Shown: one piece after another, positions 7,154-14,807 of the stretch
Layout: the number at the start of each line of letters is the position of its first letter
Position numbering within the stretch: the first letter of the stretch is position 1
Assembly: GCA_013694635.1 (NCBI GenBank)
Contig: JACDCA010000762.1
Location: 1 to 19,419 of the forward strand
Source of the DNA: Acidobacteriota bacterium
Lineage (GTDB): Bacteria > Acidobacteriota > Vicinamibacteria > Vicinamibacterales > 2-12-FULL-66-21
Direction: 5' to 3'
DNA length: 19,419 nt
Position numbers and translations under genes: made by a program
The notes under the pieces: model-generated
Seen by the model: only the letters and a program-made list of their open reading frames with translations
The model's database searches: none
What the model was told of the DNA's origin: nothing

Positions 7154-9262
7154 TTTCTTGTCGCGATCCTTCAAATCACAGTGATCACACAAAAGCTTCA
7201 GTATCCAGTCACCCGCAAAGGTGACGTGGTCGAGGACTATCACGGGACGAAGGTTGCGGATCCGTATCGCTGGCTCGAGGATCTGAATTCGCCCGAGGTT
7301 GCGGCGTGGATCGGCGAGCAGAACAAGCTGACGGAAGGCTACCTGCGGGCTCAACCGATCCGGGCACACTTTCAACGCCGGATTGCCCGGCTGTGGAACT
7401 TCCGCAAGACAAACCTGCCCGTCACCGAAGCCGGGCGCCTGTTCTACCGGATGAACACCGGCATGCAGCAGCAGTCGCCGCTTTTTATGCGCGACGGGCT
7501 GGACGGCCCGCCGACGCTGTTGATCGATCCCAATATTCTGTGGCCCGATGCCACGACGTCGCTGGCATCTTTTTCTCCCTCGCCGGACGCCCGATTGCTC
7601 GCCTACACGGTTGCGGAGGGTGGAGCGGACTGGCAGACGATCCGCGTCCGCAGCCTGACGACCGGTCAGGACCTCCCCGACCAGGTCCAGTGGATGCGGT
7701 TCTCCGGCCTTTCATGGACGGAGGATGCAAAAGGCTTCTTCTACTCGCGATATCCGGAGCCGTCCCAAGGCCGCGCGATGTCGGCGGCGCTCTCCGGACA
7801 CGCGCTGTACTACCACGTCGTCGGCAGACCGCAGTCGCAGGACCGGCTGATTTACGAGAACAAGGGCAATCCGACGTGGTTCGTCACCGGCGGTCTGACC
7901 GAGGACGGGCGTTATCTGATGATCGTCACCTCGAAAGGATCAGACAACCACAACCGTCTGTACTTCGCGAATCTCGGGGATCCGAAAAAGCCGAACGTCG
8001 CGGCGCCCGTGAAACCTCTCATCGAAACAGATGATGCGGAGTTCGGGCCATTTGGCAACAGCGGGCCGGTGCTGTTTCTTCGGAGCGATCGCGGCGCGCC
8101 CAACCGAAAAATCATCGCGATCGACGTGCGCAGGCCGGACCCGGCCGCATGGAAAACCATCGTACCGGAAGGATCCAGCGCGATCGAGAACGTCGCGCTC
8201 ATCGGCGGGCGGATCGTCGTCGAATATCTCGAAGAGGTGAAAAGCAGACTCGCGGTCTTTGGTCTCGACGGTGCCCGCCAGGGGGATGTGACGCTTCCCG
8301 GCCCAGGCTCGCTGTCGGGCTTCACCGGCCGCCAGGACTCGACGCTGCTGTTCTATGCGTTCACCTCGCCGCTCTATCCGACGACTGTATTTGCGCATGA
8401 GATGAACTCCGGGAGGAGCACTCCCTTCGAAGCGGGCAGGGCGCCGATCGATATGGACCGCTACGAAACGCTGCAGCTCTTTGCGCAATCCAAAGATGGC
8501 ACCCGCGTACCTTTCTTTCTGACTGCGCGCAAAGGGCTCGCGAAAGACGGCACCAATCCGACGATGATCACCGGGTACGGCGGGTTCTCGGTGAGTACGA
8601 TGCCCGGCTACAGGCCGGACGTTCCGGCGTGGCTCGACCTCGGTGGCGTCTGGGTCACGGCCAACCTCCGCGGTGGCGCGGAGTACGGTGAGGCGTGGCA
8701 CAAGGCGGGGATGTTCGAGAAGAAGCAGAACGTCTTCGACGACTTGATCGCCGTGGCTGAGCATCTCGTGAAAGAGCGGTTCACCACTCCCGTGCGTCTC
8801 GGTATTTCCGGAGGCTCGAACGGTGGCCTGCTGGTGGCGGCGGTGATGCAGCAGCGTCCCGATCTCTTCGCCGCCGTGCTGCCGGCGGCCGGCGTGCTCG
8901 ACATGCTCCGCTACGACCGCTTCACGGGAGGCAAGGCGTGGGTGACCGAGTACGGTTCCGCGTCCAGCCCGGAGCACTTTCCGTTCATCTTCAAGTACTC
9001 TCCCCTGCATAACCTCCATCCTGGCACCTGCTATCCCGCCACACTGGTGACCACCGCCGACCATGACGATCGGGTGGTGCCCAGTCATTCCTTCAAGTTC
9101 ATTGCGGCGTTGCAGGCTGCACAGGGATGCGATCGGCCGGTGCTGATCCGTGTCGAGACCGGGGGATCCCACAACTACCGGTCCACCGACAAGCGGATCG
9201 CGGAGCTCGCCGACGAGTGGACGTTCGCCGCGGCGCAGATGAAGGTCGCCCCGCCGCGCTGA
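7121..9262 (+). CDS. Prolyl oligopeptidase (S9A family serine peptidase)
   Basis: This enzyme cleaves short peptides after proline. From GTG at 7121 it is 713 residues, close to the usual 690-730. The N-terminus then reads as a signal peptide: RRATRLRAT followed by CFLVAILQITVIT. GGAAGG lies 14 bases upstream. Alternative starts are TTG 7139 (shorter signal) and GTG 7181 (cytosolic form); the same frame stays open far upstream but is only a shadow of the preceding gene. Family markers are DYHGTKVADPYRWLED near the N-terminus, a propeller domain in the middle, and the C-terminal hydrolase domain: Ser566 in GISGGSNGG, Asp in TADHDDRVVP, and the likely catalytic His684 in ETGGSHNYRST. The usual G-H-G around the histidine is S-H-N here, but the rest of the site is intact. 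It is probably periplasmic and may share a transcript with the gene 11 bases upstream. Confidence 0.93.
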   Translation: MRRATRLRATCFLVAILQITVITQKLQYPVTRKGDVVEDYHGTKVADPYRWLEDLNSPEVAAWIGEQNKLTEGYLRAQPIRAHFQRRIARLWNFRKTNLPVTEAGRLFYRMNTGMQQQSPLFMRDGLDGPPTLLIDPNILWPDATTSLASFSPSPDARLLAYTVAEGGADWQTIRVRSLTTGQDLPDQVQWMRFSGLSWTEDAKGFFYSRYPEPSQGRAMSAALSGHALYYHVVGRPQSQDRLIYENKGNPTWFVTGGLTEDGRYLMIVTSKGSDNHNRLYFANLGDPKKPNVAAPVKPLIETDDAEFGPFGNSGPVLFLRSDRGAPNRKIIAIDVRRPDPAAWKTIVPEGSSAIENVALIGGRIVVEYLEEVKSRLAVFGLDGARQGDVTLPGPGSLSGFTGRQDSTLLFYAFTSPLYPTTVFAHEMNSGRSTPFEAGRAPIDMDRYETLQLFAQSKDGTRVPFFLTARKGLAKDGTNPTMITGYGGFSVSTMPGYRPDVPAWLDLGGVWVTANLRGGAEYGEAWHKAGMFEKKQNVFDDLIAVAEHLVKERFTTPVRLGISGGSNGGLLVAAVMQQRPDLFAAVLPAAGVLDMLRYDRFTGGKAWVTEYGSASSPEHFPFIFKYSPLHNLHPGTCYPATLVTTADHDDRVVPSHSFKFIAALQAAQGCDRPVLIRVETGGSHNYRSTDKRIAELADEWTFAAAQMKVAPPR

Positions 9263-9306
9263 CGGGAGAACCGAGGCTCCCCGCTGAGCTCTGACGGTAC
9301 CTGCGT

Positions 9307-9340
9307 TGCAGCACCTCGTGTCGAGGTGGTGGGTGCTGCA
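9307..9340. repeat. Nested inverted repeat across the start of the LEA lipoprotein gene
   Basis: TGCAGCACC (9307-9315) and GGTGCTGCA (9332-9340) are perfect 9-bp arms. Between them, and competing for part of the same bases, CACCTCG (9312-9318) pairs with CGAGGTG (9322-9328) across a TGT loop. All three candidate start codons of the next gene (TTG 9306, GTG 9318, GTG 9333) lie in or beside this structure. Confidence 0.6.
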
Positions 9341-9842
9341 GAAACTGATCCTGACATCGATCGTCGCGTCGGCCGCAATGGGATGCGCCGCCCTGGGCGA
9401 GCTCCGTGGCCTCGTGCAGGCTCCGCGTTTTGAACAGGAACCAGGCCGGCAGGCAGAAATCCGGCTGCTCGGTCCGAGCGGATCGCTGCCGTCCGGCGGC
9501 GCTGGCGTGCGCCTGTGGACGCGCGTCACCAATCCGAATCCGTTTGGTCTGACGCTTGGCACACTCCGGGGCACGCTGCACCTCGAGAACTCGCGCGCCG
9601 CCGACGTCGACTTTCCGCTGGGCCTGCCGCTGCGTGCGGGAGAGGACTCGACCGTCCCGATCGACCTTTCCATCAGCTTCGCGGACCTGCCGGGCCTGGC
9701 CAATGTTGTCCGCCGAGCAGCCTCGCGTGAGCCGCTGGCCTATCACCTCGAGGGGACAATCGGCGTGAACGCAGGACAGCTCGGCCAACCGACGTTCGGT
9801 CCGATGACGCTGCTGAGCGGCGAGTTGCACGGGGTAAGATGA
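9318..9842 (+). CDS. LEA type 2 / WHy-domain lipoprotein
   Basis: The N-terminus has basic and hydrophobic segments (LQKLILTSIVASAAMGC) ending in a lipobox S-A-A-M-G-C, so the mature protein should be a lipid-anchored envelope protein of about 150 residues. The body matches the WHy/LEA14 beta-sandwich pattern: VRLWTRVTNPNPFGLTL is the typical strand with the N-P-N-P-F motif, followed by RGTLHLEN and a later STVPIDLSISF strand. In this superfamily the fold is linked to desiccation or stress tolerance in plants, and the bacterial role is unclear. Start choice is uncertain between GTG 9318 and GTG 9333; a TTG at 9306 also exists. The stop TGA overlaps the start of the following M20 peptidase as ATGA, so the two are very likely translated together. 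Confidence 0.82.
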   Translation: MSRWWVLQKLILTSIVASAAMGCAALGELRGLVQAPRFEQEPGRQAEIRLLGPSGSLPSGGAGVRLWTRVTNPNPFGLTLGTLRGTLHLENSRAADVDFPLGLPLRAGEDSTVPIDLSISFADLPGLANVVRRAASREPLAYHLEGTIGVNAGQLGQPTFGPMTLLSGELHGVR

Positions 9843-11155
9843 TTCACCGCATGGCCTTTCGAGTGTTGTCTGCCGGAATTCTCGCGACCGGACTGATCAT
9901 GGCGACGCTCCTGGCGCAGACCGCAGGTCTGAACGCCGACGAGAAAGCGCTCGTGGCATTCGTCGACGCGCACAACGCCGACGCGCTCGCGCTGCTCGAG
10001 CGCGTGGTGAACATCAACAGCGGAACGCAGAATCACCGCGGCGTGCAGGAGGTCGGGCAAGTCTTTCGCCAGGAGCTCGACACGCTCGGGTTCAAGACGC
10101 GCTGGGTGGATGGCGCGCCGTTCAAGCGGGCGGGTCACCTGGTCGACGAACATGCGGGACCCGGTCCGAAGACGCTGCTGATTGGCCATCTCGATACCGT
10201 GTTCGAAGCCGACAGCCCGTTTCAGAAGTTCGAGAAGATCGACGAGACCCACGCGCGCGGCCCCGGGGTCATCGACATGAAAGGCGGCAACGTCATCCTC
10301 ATCCAGGCGCTCAAGGCGCTCGCGTCGACAGGCACTCTCAAGACCATGAACGTCACCATCGTCATGACCGGTGACGAGGAAGACGCAGGAGAGCCGCTCA
10401 TCGAAGCGCGCAAAGCGCTCGTCGACGCCGCGAAGGGGGCCGCCTCTGCGATCGGGTTCGAAGACGGTCCGGGTGATCCCCGCACCGCCGTCGTCGCCCG
10501 CCGTGGCACGTCGGCATGGACGCTGCGCGTGAAGGCACAGCCGGCGCACTCTTCCCAGATCTTCCGCAAAGACATCGGCACCGGCGCGATCTTCGAGGCA
10601 GCCCGCATCCTGAACACCCTCCGGGAAAAGATGGCGGGGGAGCCGCATCTCACGTTCAATCCTGGAGCGATCGTCGGAGGCACGTCCGCGGAGTTCGACA
10701 ACGTTCAGGCCCGCGGCACGGCCTTCGGGAAGACCAACGTCATCGCGGAGCACGCCATCGTCACCGGTGACCTGCGGACGCTGTCGCAGGGGCAGCTCAC
10801 CAAGGCCAAGAAGACGATGGAGGCGATAGTGGCTGCTACGCTCCCGCACGCGCAGTCGACGATCACGTTCGAAGACGGCTATCCACCGCTCGCCCCGACC
10901 GAAGGCAACCACAAGCTCCTGGCGATGTACGACAAGGCAAGCCGCGACGTGGGCGCCGGCCCCGTCGCCGCCGTTGATCCCGATCGCGCAGGGGCCGCCG
11001 ACGTCTCTTTCGTAGCTGGCGAAGTGAAGATGATCCTCGACGGCGTCGGCTTGATGGGCACCAGCGACCACACCGTCAAGGAAACCGCGGACCTGGCGAC
11101 CCTGCCGTCCCAGACCAAACGCGCCGCTGTCCTGTTGTACCGCTTATCGAAGTAG
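9839..11155 (+). CDS. Exported M20 family metallopeptidase (carboxypeptidase G2/glutamate carboxypeptidase-like)
   Basis: The protein has 438 residues; the ATG at 9839 has GGGG four to five bases upstream and overlaps the preceding stop. The signal peptide is MAFRVLSAGILATGLIMATLLAQ-like, so the enzyme is periplasmic or secreted. The di-zinc site of the M20 family is complete: His117 and Asp119 in GHLDT, Asp146 in GVIDMKGG, Glu180/Glu181 in TGDEED, Glu208 in GFEDGPG, and His411 in GTSDHT. The central lid domain spans roughly residues 215-330. These enzymes remove C-terminal residues such as glutamate from small peptides or acylated amino acids; the exact substrate cannot be read from sequence. 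It pairs with the LEA lipoprotein upstream. No terminator is visible after it. Confidence 0.93.
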   Translation: MIHRMAFRVLSAGILATGLIMATLLAQTAGLNADEKALVAFVDAHNADALALLERVVNINSGTQNHRGVQEVGQVFRQELDTLGFKTRWVDGAPFKRAGHLVDEHAGPGPKTLLIGHLDTVFEADSPFQKFEKIDETHARGPGVIDMKGGNVILIQALKALASTGTLKTMNVTIVMTGDEEDAGEPLIEARKALVDAAKGAASAIGFEDGPGDPRTAVVARRGTSAWTLRVKAQPAHSSQIFRKDIGTGAIFEAARILNTLREKMAGEPHLTFNPGAIVGGTSAEFDNVQARGTAFGKTNVIAEHAIVTGDLRTLSQGQLTKAKKTMEAIVAATLPHAQSTITFEDGYPPLAPTEGNHKLLAMYDKASRDVGAGPVAAVDPDRAGAADVSFVAGEVKMILDGVGLMGTSDHTVKETADLATLPSQTKRAAVLLYRLSK

Positions 11156-11234
11156 TCAGCGTCGGCCCTCGGCATCGGCCGGTCGTCCCAGTTGAGAACC
11201 CATCGTAGGGCGTCTCGTGGTACTCTCTCCCGCC

Positions 11235-11885
11235 ATGCCGACAGCCTGGATTCTCGCGCTTGCCCTGTGTGTGCAAGCGGCCCCATCCTCTCGAAACACG
11301 TGGGAAAAGGAGTACGCGAAGGGCACACCGGAGTCGTTTGCCGCGACATTCGAGGAGCCGTCGCGTGCGCTCTTCCGGTATCGCGCCGCGATGGCGGGCC
11401 TGATGCAGATCAAGCCCGGCATGGCGGTCGCGGAGGTCGGCGCAGGATCCGGATACCTGTCACGTTATCTGGTTGAAAAGGTTGGCCCGACCGGCCGGGT
11501 GATCGCCAACGAGCTCGAACCGAAGATGGTGGCTTACATGAACGAGCGCGCCGCTCGGGACGGGGTCAAGAACTTCCAGGCGGTCGAGGGGCAGGCGGCT
11601 TCGACCGGGTTCGAACCGGCGTCGATCGATGCGATGGCGGTCGTCTACGCGTTCAGCTTCTTCGATCAGCCAGACGAGATGCTCAAGTCGATGAACGCGT
11701 CACTCAAACCAAACGGACTGCTGCTGATCGTGGATGTGCCGCGCGAGGGCATCGACTCGTCCGCGTCAGGCATGGACGCCGAGGAAGTCGTCGCGCTCGC
11801 GACCGCTGCGGGATTCACCCGTGAACGCGAAAACGGTATCGTCCCCGGGCATTACGCCCTCATCTTCCGTAAGAAGCAGATATGA
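11235..11885 (+). CDS. Class I SAM-dependent methyltransferase with signal-peptide-like N-terminus
   Basis: From ATG at 11235 the product is 216 residues. GTG 11217 is an alternative that adds six residues and has TAGGG seven bases upstream. The first residues, MPTAWILALALCVQAAPSS, look like a Sec signal peptide with an A-x-A-type cleavage site. The fold is a Rossmann methyltransferase: motif I EVGAGSGYLSRYL (about residues 63-75), the acidic end of strand 2 in ANELEPKMVAYM, motif IV-like AMAVVYAFSFFDQP, then LKPNGLLLIVDVPRE. Export of a SAM-dependent enzyme is odd because SAM is cytosolic, so the N-terminus may instead be a membrane anchor or the true start may be further in. The gene overlaps the downstream PQQ-type propeller gene by ATGA. 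The substrate is unknown. Confidence 0.85.
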   Translation: MPTAWILALALCVQAAPSSRNTWEKEYAKGTPESFAATFEEPSRALFRYRAAMAGLMQIKPGMAVAEVGAGSGYLSRYLVEKVGPTGRVIANELEPKMVAYMNERAARDGVKNFQAVEGQAASTGFEPASIDAMAVVYAFSFFDQPDEMLKSMNASLKPNGLLLIVDVPREGIDSSASGMDAEEVVALATAAGFTRERENGIVPGHYALIFRKKQI

Positions 11886-13294
11886 CACTGAAGTCTCTGA
11901 TTCTCTTTCTCTCGTTCGCTTTCGTCACCGGGGCGCCGCCTTCTCCCGATCCCTTGACGACGTGGCCCGGGTTCCGCGGCCATGACCTGAGCGGTGTCTC
12001 ACCCGCGACCAAGGTGCCTGAGCGATGGAGCCAGAAGGACAACGTGAAATGGGTGGCGCCAATTGACGGCAACGGCTGGTCCTCGCCGATCGTCTGGAAC
12101 GACACGGTTTACGTGACATCGGCGATCGGGAAGAAGCCGTTCAAGCAGCCGTCCGCCGGTTTGTTCGGCAACGACTACATCGCGGAGCTCCGTGAGCAGG
12201 GGCTGAGCAACGAAGAGGTCATGAAGCGCGTACAGGCGCGCGACAGCGAGACCCCCGAGGAGGCAGACGAACTGCGTTACATGCTCTACGCGCTCGATGC
12301 CCGGACCGGCAAGATCAAGTGGGAGCGGGAAGCCATCCGCACGCTGCCGTTCAGGGGGCGCCACCGCAAGAACACCTACGCGTCGGAAACGCCATTCACC
12401 GATGGCGAGCGCGTGTACGTCTCGTTCGGCCAGAACGTCGGGCTGTTCTGTTACTCGATGGACGGCAAGCTGCTGTGGAAAAAGCAGTGGACGCAGCAGC
12501 CGATCTACCTCGATTTCGGTACCGCCTCCTCACCGGTGGTCCATGACGGCCGCGTCCTCCTGCTCAACGACAACGAGACCTCTTCCTACATCACTGCCCT
12601 CGATGCGAAGACCGGGGTCGAGGTGTGGACGACCCCCCGGCCGGCCGGCGGACCGCTGAACTCTTCCTGGATGACGCCGTTGGTCTGGAAGCATGCGCTC
12701 CGGACCGAGATCGTCACGACCGGTCATGGTCTGATCGTCTCTTACGGCCTGGACGGCAAGGAGTTATGGCGCGTCGGTGCAATGTCGCAGTCGACGCCGT
12801 CGCCGAGCGCGTGGGACGGAATCCTGTATGTGGGGACCGGCTCGCAAGGGGATGCCAACCGTCCGTTTCTCGCGATCAAACCGGGAGCGGCAGGGGACAT
12901 CTCGCTGAAGCCCGGCACCACCAGCAACGAGTTCATTACGTGGATGCAGCCTCGTGTGTCCGGCTACACGCCTTCCGCGATCGTCCATGAGGGTAAGGCG
13001 TACCTCGTCCACGACACTGGGATTCTCAACGTCCTCGACGCCAAGACCGGGAAGCCCATCTACCGTGCCCGCGTCGGCGGCGGGGGCCACACGTTCTCGG
13101 CGTCGCCGGTCGCGTTCGGCTCACGTGTCCTCTTCCTGACCGAAGAGGGGGTCGCTTTCGTCCTCGACACCGGCACCGAATACAAGGAAATCGCCCGGAA
13201 CGACCTCGGCGAAATGGCCCTGGCATCCCCGGCCGTCGCCGGTAACGCGCTGTACATCCGCACCCAATCCAAGCTCTACAAGATCGCCCGGTAG
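11882..13294 (+). CDS. Exported PQQ-type beta-propeller protein
   Basis: The protein has 470 residues. The ATG at 11882 is embedded in the stop of the methyltransferase gene. Residues 1-19 (MTLKSLILFLSFAFVTGAP) form a signal peptide. The body is built from PQQ/quinoprotein-like blades recognisable by ALDARTGKIKWERE, SMDGKLLWKKQ, ALDAKTGVEVW, GLDGKELWRVG and VLDAKTGKPIYRARV, which fits an eight-bladed propeller. An early sequence motif WPGFRGHDLSGVSP is characteristic of these secreted acidobacterial/planctomycete propellers. An insertion near residues 80-120 is helical and charged. No haem motif or dehydrogenase catalytic residues are evident, so the protein may bind a ligand or partner instead of catalysing oxidation; BamB-like scaffolding is another possibility. 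It is probably co-translated with the methyltransferase. Confidence 0.9.
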   Translation: MTLKSLILFLSFAFVTGAPPSPDPLTTWPGFRGHDLSGVSPATKVPERWSQKDNVKWVAPIDGNGWSSPIVWNDTVYVTSAIGKKPFKQPSAGLFGNDYIAELREQGLSNEEVMKRVQARDSETPEEADELRYMLYALDARTGKIKWEREAIRTLPFRGRHRKNTYASETPFTDGERVYVSFGQNVGLFCYSMDGKLLWKKQWTQQPIYLDFGTASSPVVHDGRVLLLNDNETSSYITALDAKTGVEVWTTPRPAGGPLNSSWMTPLVWKHALRTEIVTTGHGLIVSYGLDGKELWRVGAMSQSTPSPSAWDGILYVGTGSQGDANRPFLAIKPGAAGDISLKPGTTSNEFITWMQPRVSGYTPSAIVHEGKAYLVHDTGILNVLDAKTGKPIYRARVGGGGHTFSASPVAFGSRVLFLTEEGVAFVLDTGTEYKEIARNDLGEMALASPAVAGNALYIRTQSKLYKIAR

Positions 13295-13339
13295 AAACGG
13301 CACGATTTCCGCATTCCTCCCTGCAGAGGAGCGGAAAAC

Positions 13340-14734
13340 ATGAAGCGACAGCTCAGTGCGTCGGTGGTTGTTGCGCTGGTGACCTCGGTCTCGCTGGTCA
13401 GCGCGCAGACCAAAATCACGGCGCCCAAGAACAAGTACACGCCCGCCCAGGACGTCCAGCTTGGCCGCGAGGCCGCCCAGGAGGTCCAGCAGAAGCTGCC
13501 TCTCCTTAGGGACGACAATATCGACGGCTACGTCGACGACATCGGTGAGCGCCTCGTCCAGAACATCCCGCAGGAGTTCCGGCACAACGAGTTCCGCTAC
13601 ACCTTCGACGTCGTCAATCTGCGTGAGATCAATGCCTTCGCGCTTCCGGGCGGCCCGATGTACGCGCATCGCGGCATGATCGAGAAGGCCCGCAGCGAGG
13701 CGGAGGTCGCCGGGGTCCTCGCGCACGAGATCAGCCATGTGGCGCTGCGCCACGGCACTGCGCAGGCGAGCAAGGCGGGCAAGTACCAGATGGGGCAGAT
13801 CGGAAGCGCCATCCTCGGCGCGATCATCGGCGGGCGGGCTGGCGAAGCGGTGTCGACCGTCGGCCAGTTCGGATTCGGCGCCGCGTTCCTGAAGTACTCC
13901 CGCGAGTACGAAAAGCAGGCGGACCTGCTCGGGGCGCAGATCATGGCGCGGAGTGGCTACGATCCACGATCGATGGCCTCCATGTTCCAGACGATCGAGA
14001 AAGAAGGGGGTTCGCGCGGCCCCGAGTGGCTGAGCAACCACCCAAACCCTGGCAACCGCGTCCAGTACATCACCCAGGAGGCGCAGGCGCTGCGGGTCGA
14101 GAACGCCGTCAACGACACGCGGCAGTTCCAGAACGTCCAGGCGCGGCTGCGTTCCATGTCCCCGGCGCCGACGTCGGAGGAAGTGGCCCGAAGCGGCGGC
14201 GGAAACCGAAATCCCTCCGGGACGAGCGGCACCGTCCGGCCAAGCGGTCGGGTGGAGCCGCCGGCCTCGCGCTATACGACCTACAACGAAGGCAACCTGT
14301 TCCGTGTCAGCGTGCCGTCCAACTGGCGCGAAATGCCGAGTGAAACCCAGGTGACGTTCGCGCCTGAAGGGGGCTACGGCGCGATCAACAACCAGAGTGT
14401 TTTCACGCACGGGGTACAGATTGGGGTGGCGCGAAACGAGACGCACGACCTGCAGCAGGCGACCGACGAACTGCTCCAGTCGCTCGCGCAGTCGAATCGC
14501 GGCATGAGCCGGCCGTCGGGTTACGCCCGCGCGAACATCGGCGGACGCCAGGGCCTGCACACCGTCGTCGCCAACGACGCCGACAGCACAGGGCGCGAAC
14601 GGTTGGCTGTTTACACGACGCAGTTGTCGGACGGCTCGCTGTTCTACATGATCGGCGTCGCGCCGGAGAATGAATACCGCAGCTACGACCGGGTGTTCTC
14701 GCAGATCGCTAGTTCCATTCGCTTCAGCCGGTAG
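13340..14734 (+). CDS. Exported M48 family zinc metalloprotease with C-terminal accessory domain
   Basis: The protein has 464 residues, starting at ATG with GAGGAG about ten bases upstream. Residues 1-22 (ending SLVSAQ) form a signal peptide. The M48 domain has the zinc motif HEISH at residues 129-133, and the third ligand Glu191 in EKQAD (191-195). The conserved LPGGPMYAHRGMI segment comes just before HEISH. It resembles BepA/LoiP-type periplasmic proteases involved in outer-membrane protein quality control, but without TPR repeats. After a Ser/Gly/Pro-rich linker (about 270-310) a separate C-terminal domain (about 315-464) begins with LFRVSVPSNW and ends SQIASSIRFSR, a pattern like PsbP/DcrB folds. 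The gene follows the propeller gene by 45 bases and is followed by a palindromic element at 14740-14793. Confidence 0.92.
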   Translation: MKRQLSASVVVALVTSVSLVSAQTKITAPKNKYTPAQDVQLGREAAQEVQQKLPLLRDDNIDGYVDDIGERLVQNIPQEFRHNEFRYTFDVVNLREINAFALPGGPMYAHRGMIEKARSEAEVAGVLAHEISHVALRHGTAQASKAGKYQMGQIGSAILGAIIGGRAGEAVSTVGQFGFGAAFLKYSREYEKQADLLGAQIMARSGYDPRSMASMFQTIEKEGGSRGPEWLSNHPNPGNRVQYITQEAQALRVENAVNDTRQFQNVQARLRSMSPAPTSEEVARSGGGNRNPSGTSGTVRPSGRVEPPASRYTTYNEGNLFRVSVPSNWREMPSETQVTFAPEGGYGAINNQSVFTHGVQIGVARNETHDLQQATDELLQSLAQSNRGMSRPSGYARANIGGRQGLHTVVANDADSTGRERLAVYTTQLSDGSLFYMIGVAPENEYRSYDRVFSQIASSIRFSR

Positions 14735-14739
14735 TTACG

Positions 14740-14793
14740 ACAGGAGATCCGGGGACAGGAGACACTATGTTTCCTGATCTCTTGATCTCCTGT
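14740..14793. repeat. Imperfect nested palindrome, possible terminator or REP-like element
   Basis: ACAGGAGATC (14740-14749) is the exact reverse complement of GATCTCCTGT (14784-14793). Inside, CAGGA (14756-14760) can pair with TCCTG near 14772-14776, and a second CTGATCTC stretch repeats the right arm. The right arm is followed by TTTATTATT, so it may end transcription of the M48 gene. The layered repeats also resemble a small dispersed palindromic element. Confidence 0.6.
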
Positions 14794-14807
14794 TTATTAT
14801 TCCGGGC

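Noticed and set aside
7940..9703. A 587-codon minus-strand frame opposite the prolyl oligopeptidase
   Set aside because: Shadow frame with no recognisable motif; the catalytic residues of the plus-strand enzyme lie in the same region.
13121..14560. A 479-codon minus-strand frame opposite the propeller and M48 genes
   Set aside because: Compositionally a shadow frame; it crosses two well-supported plus-strand genes.
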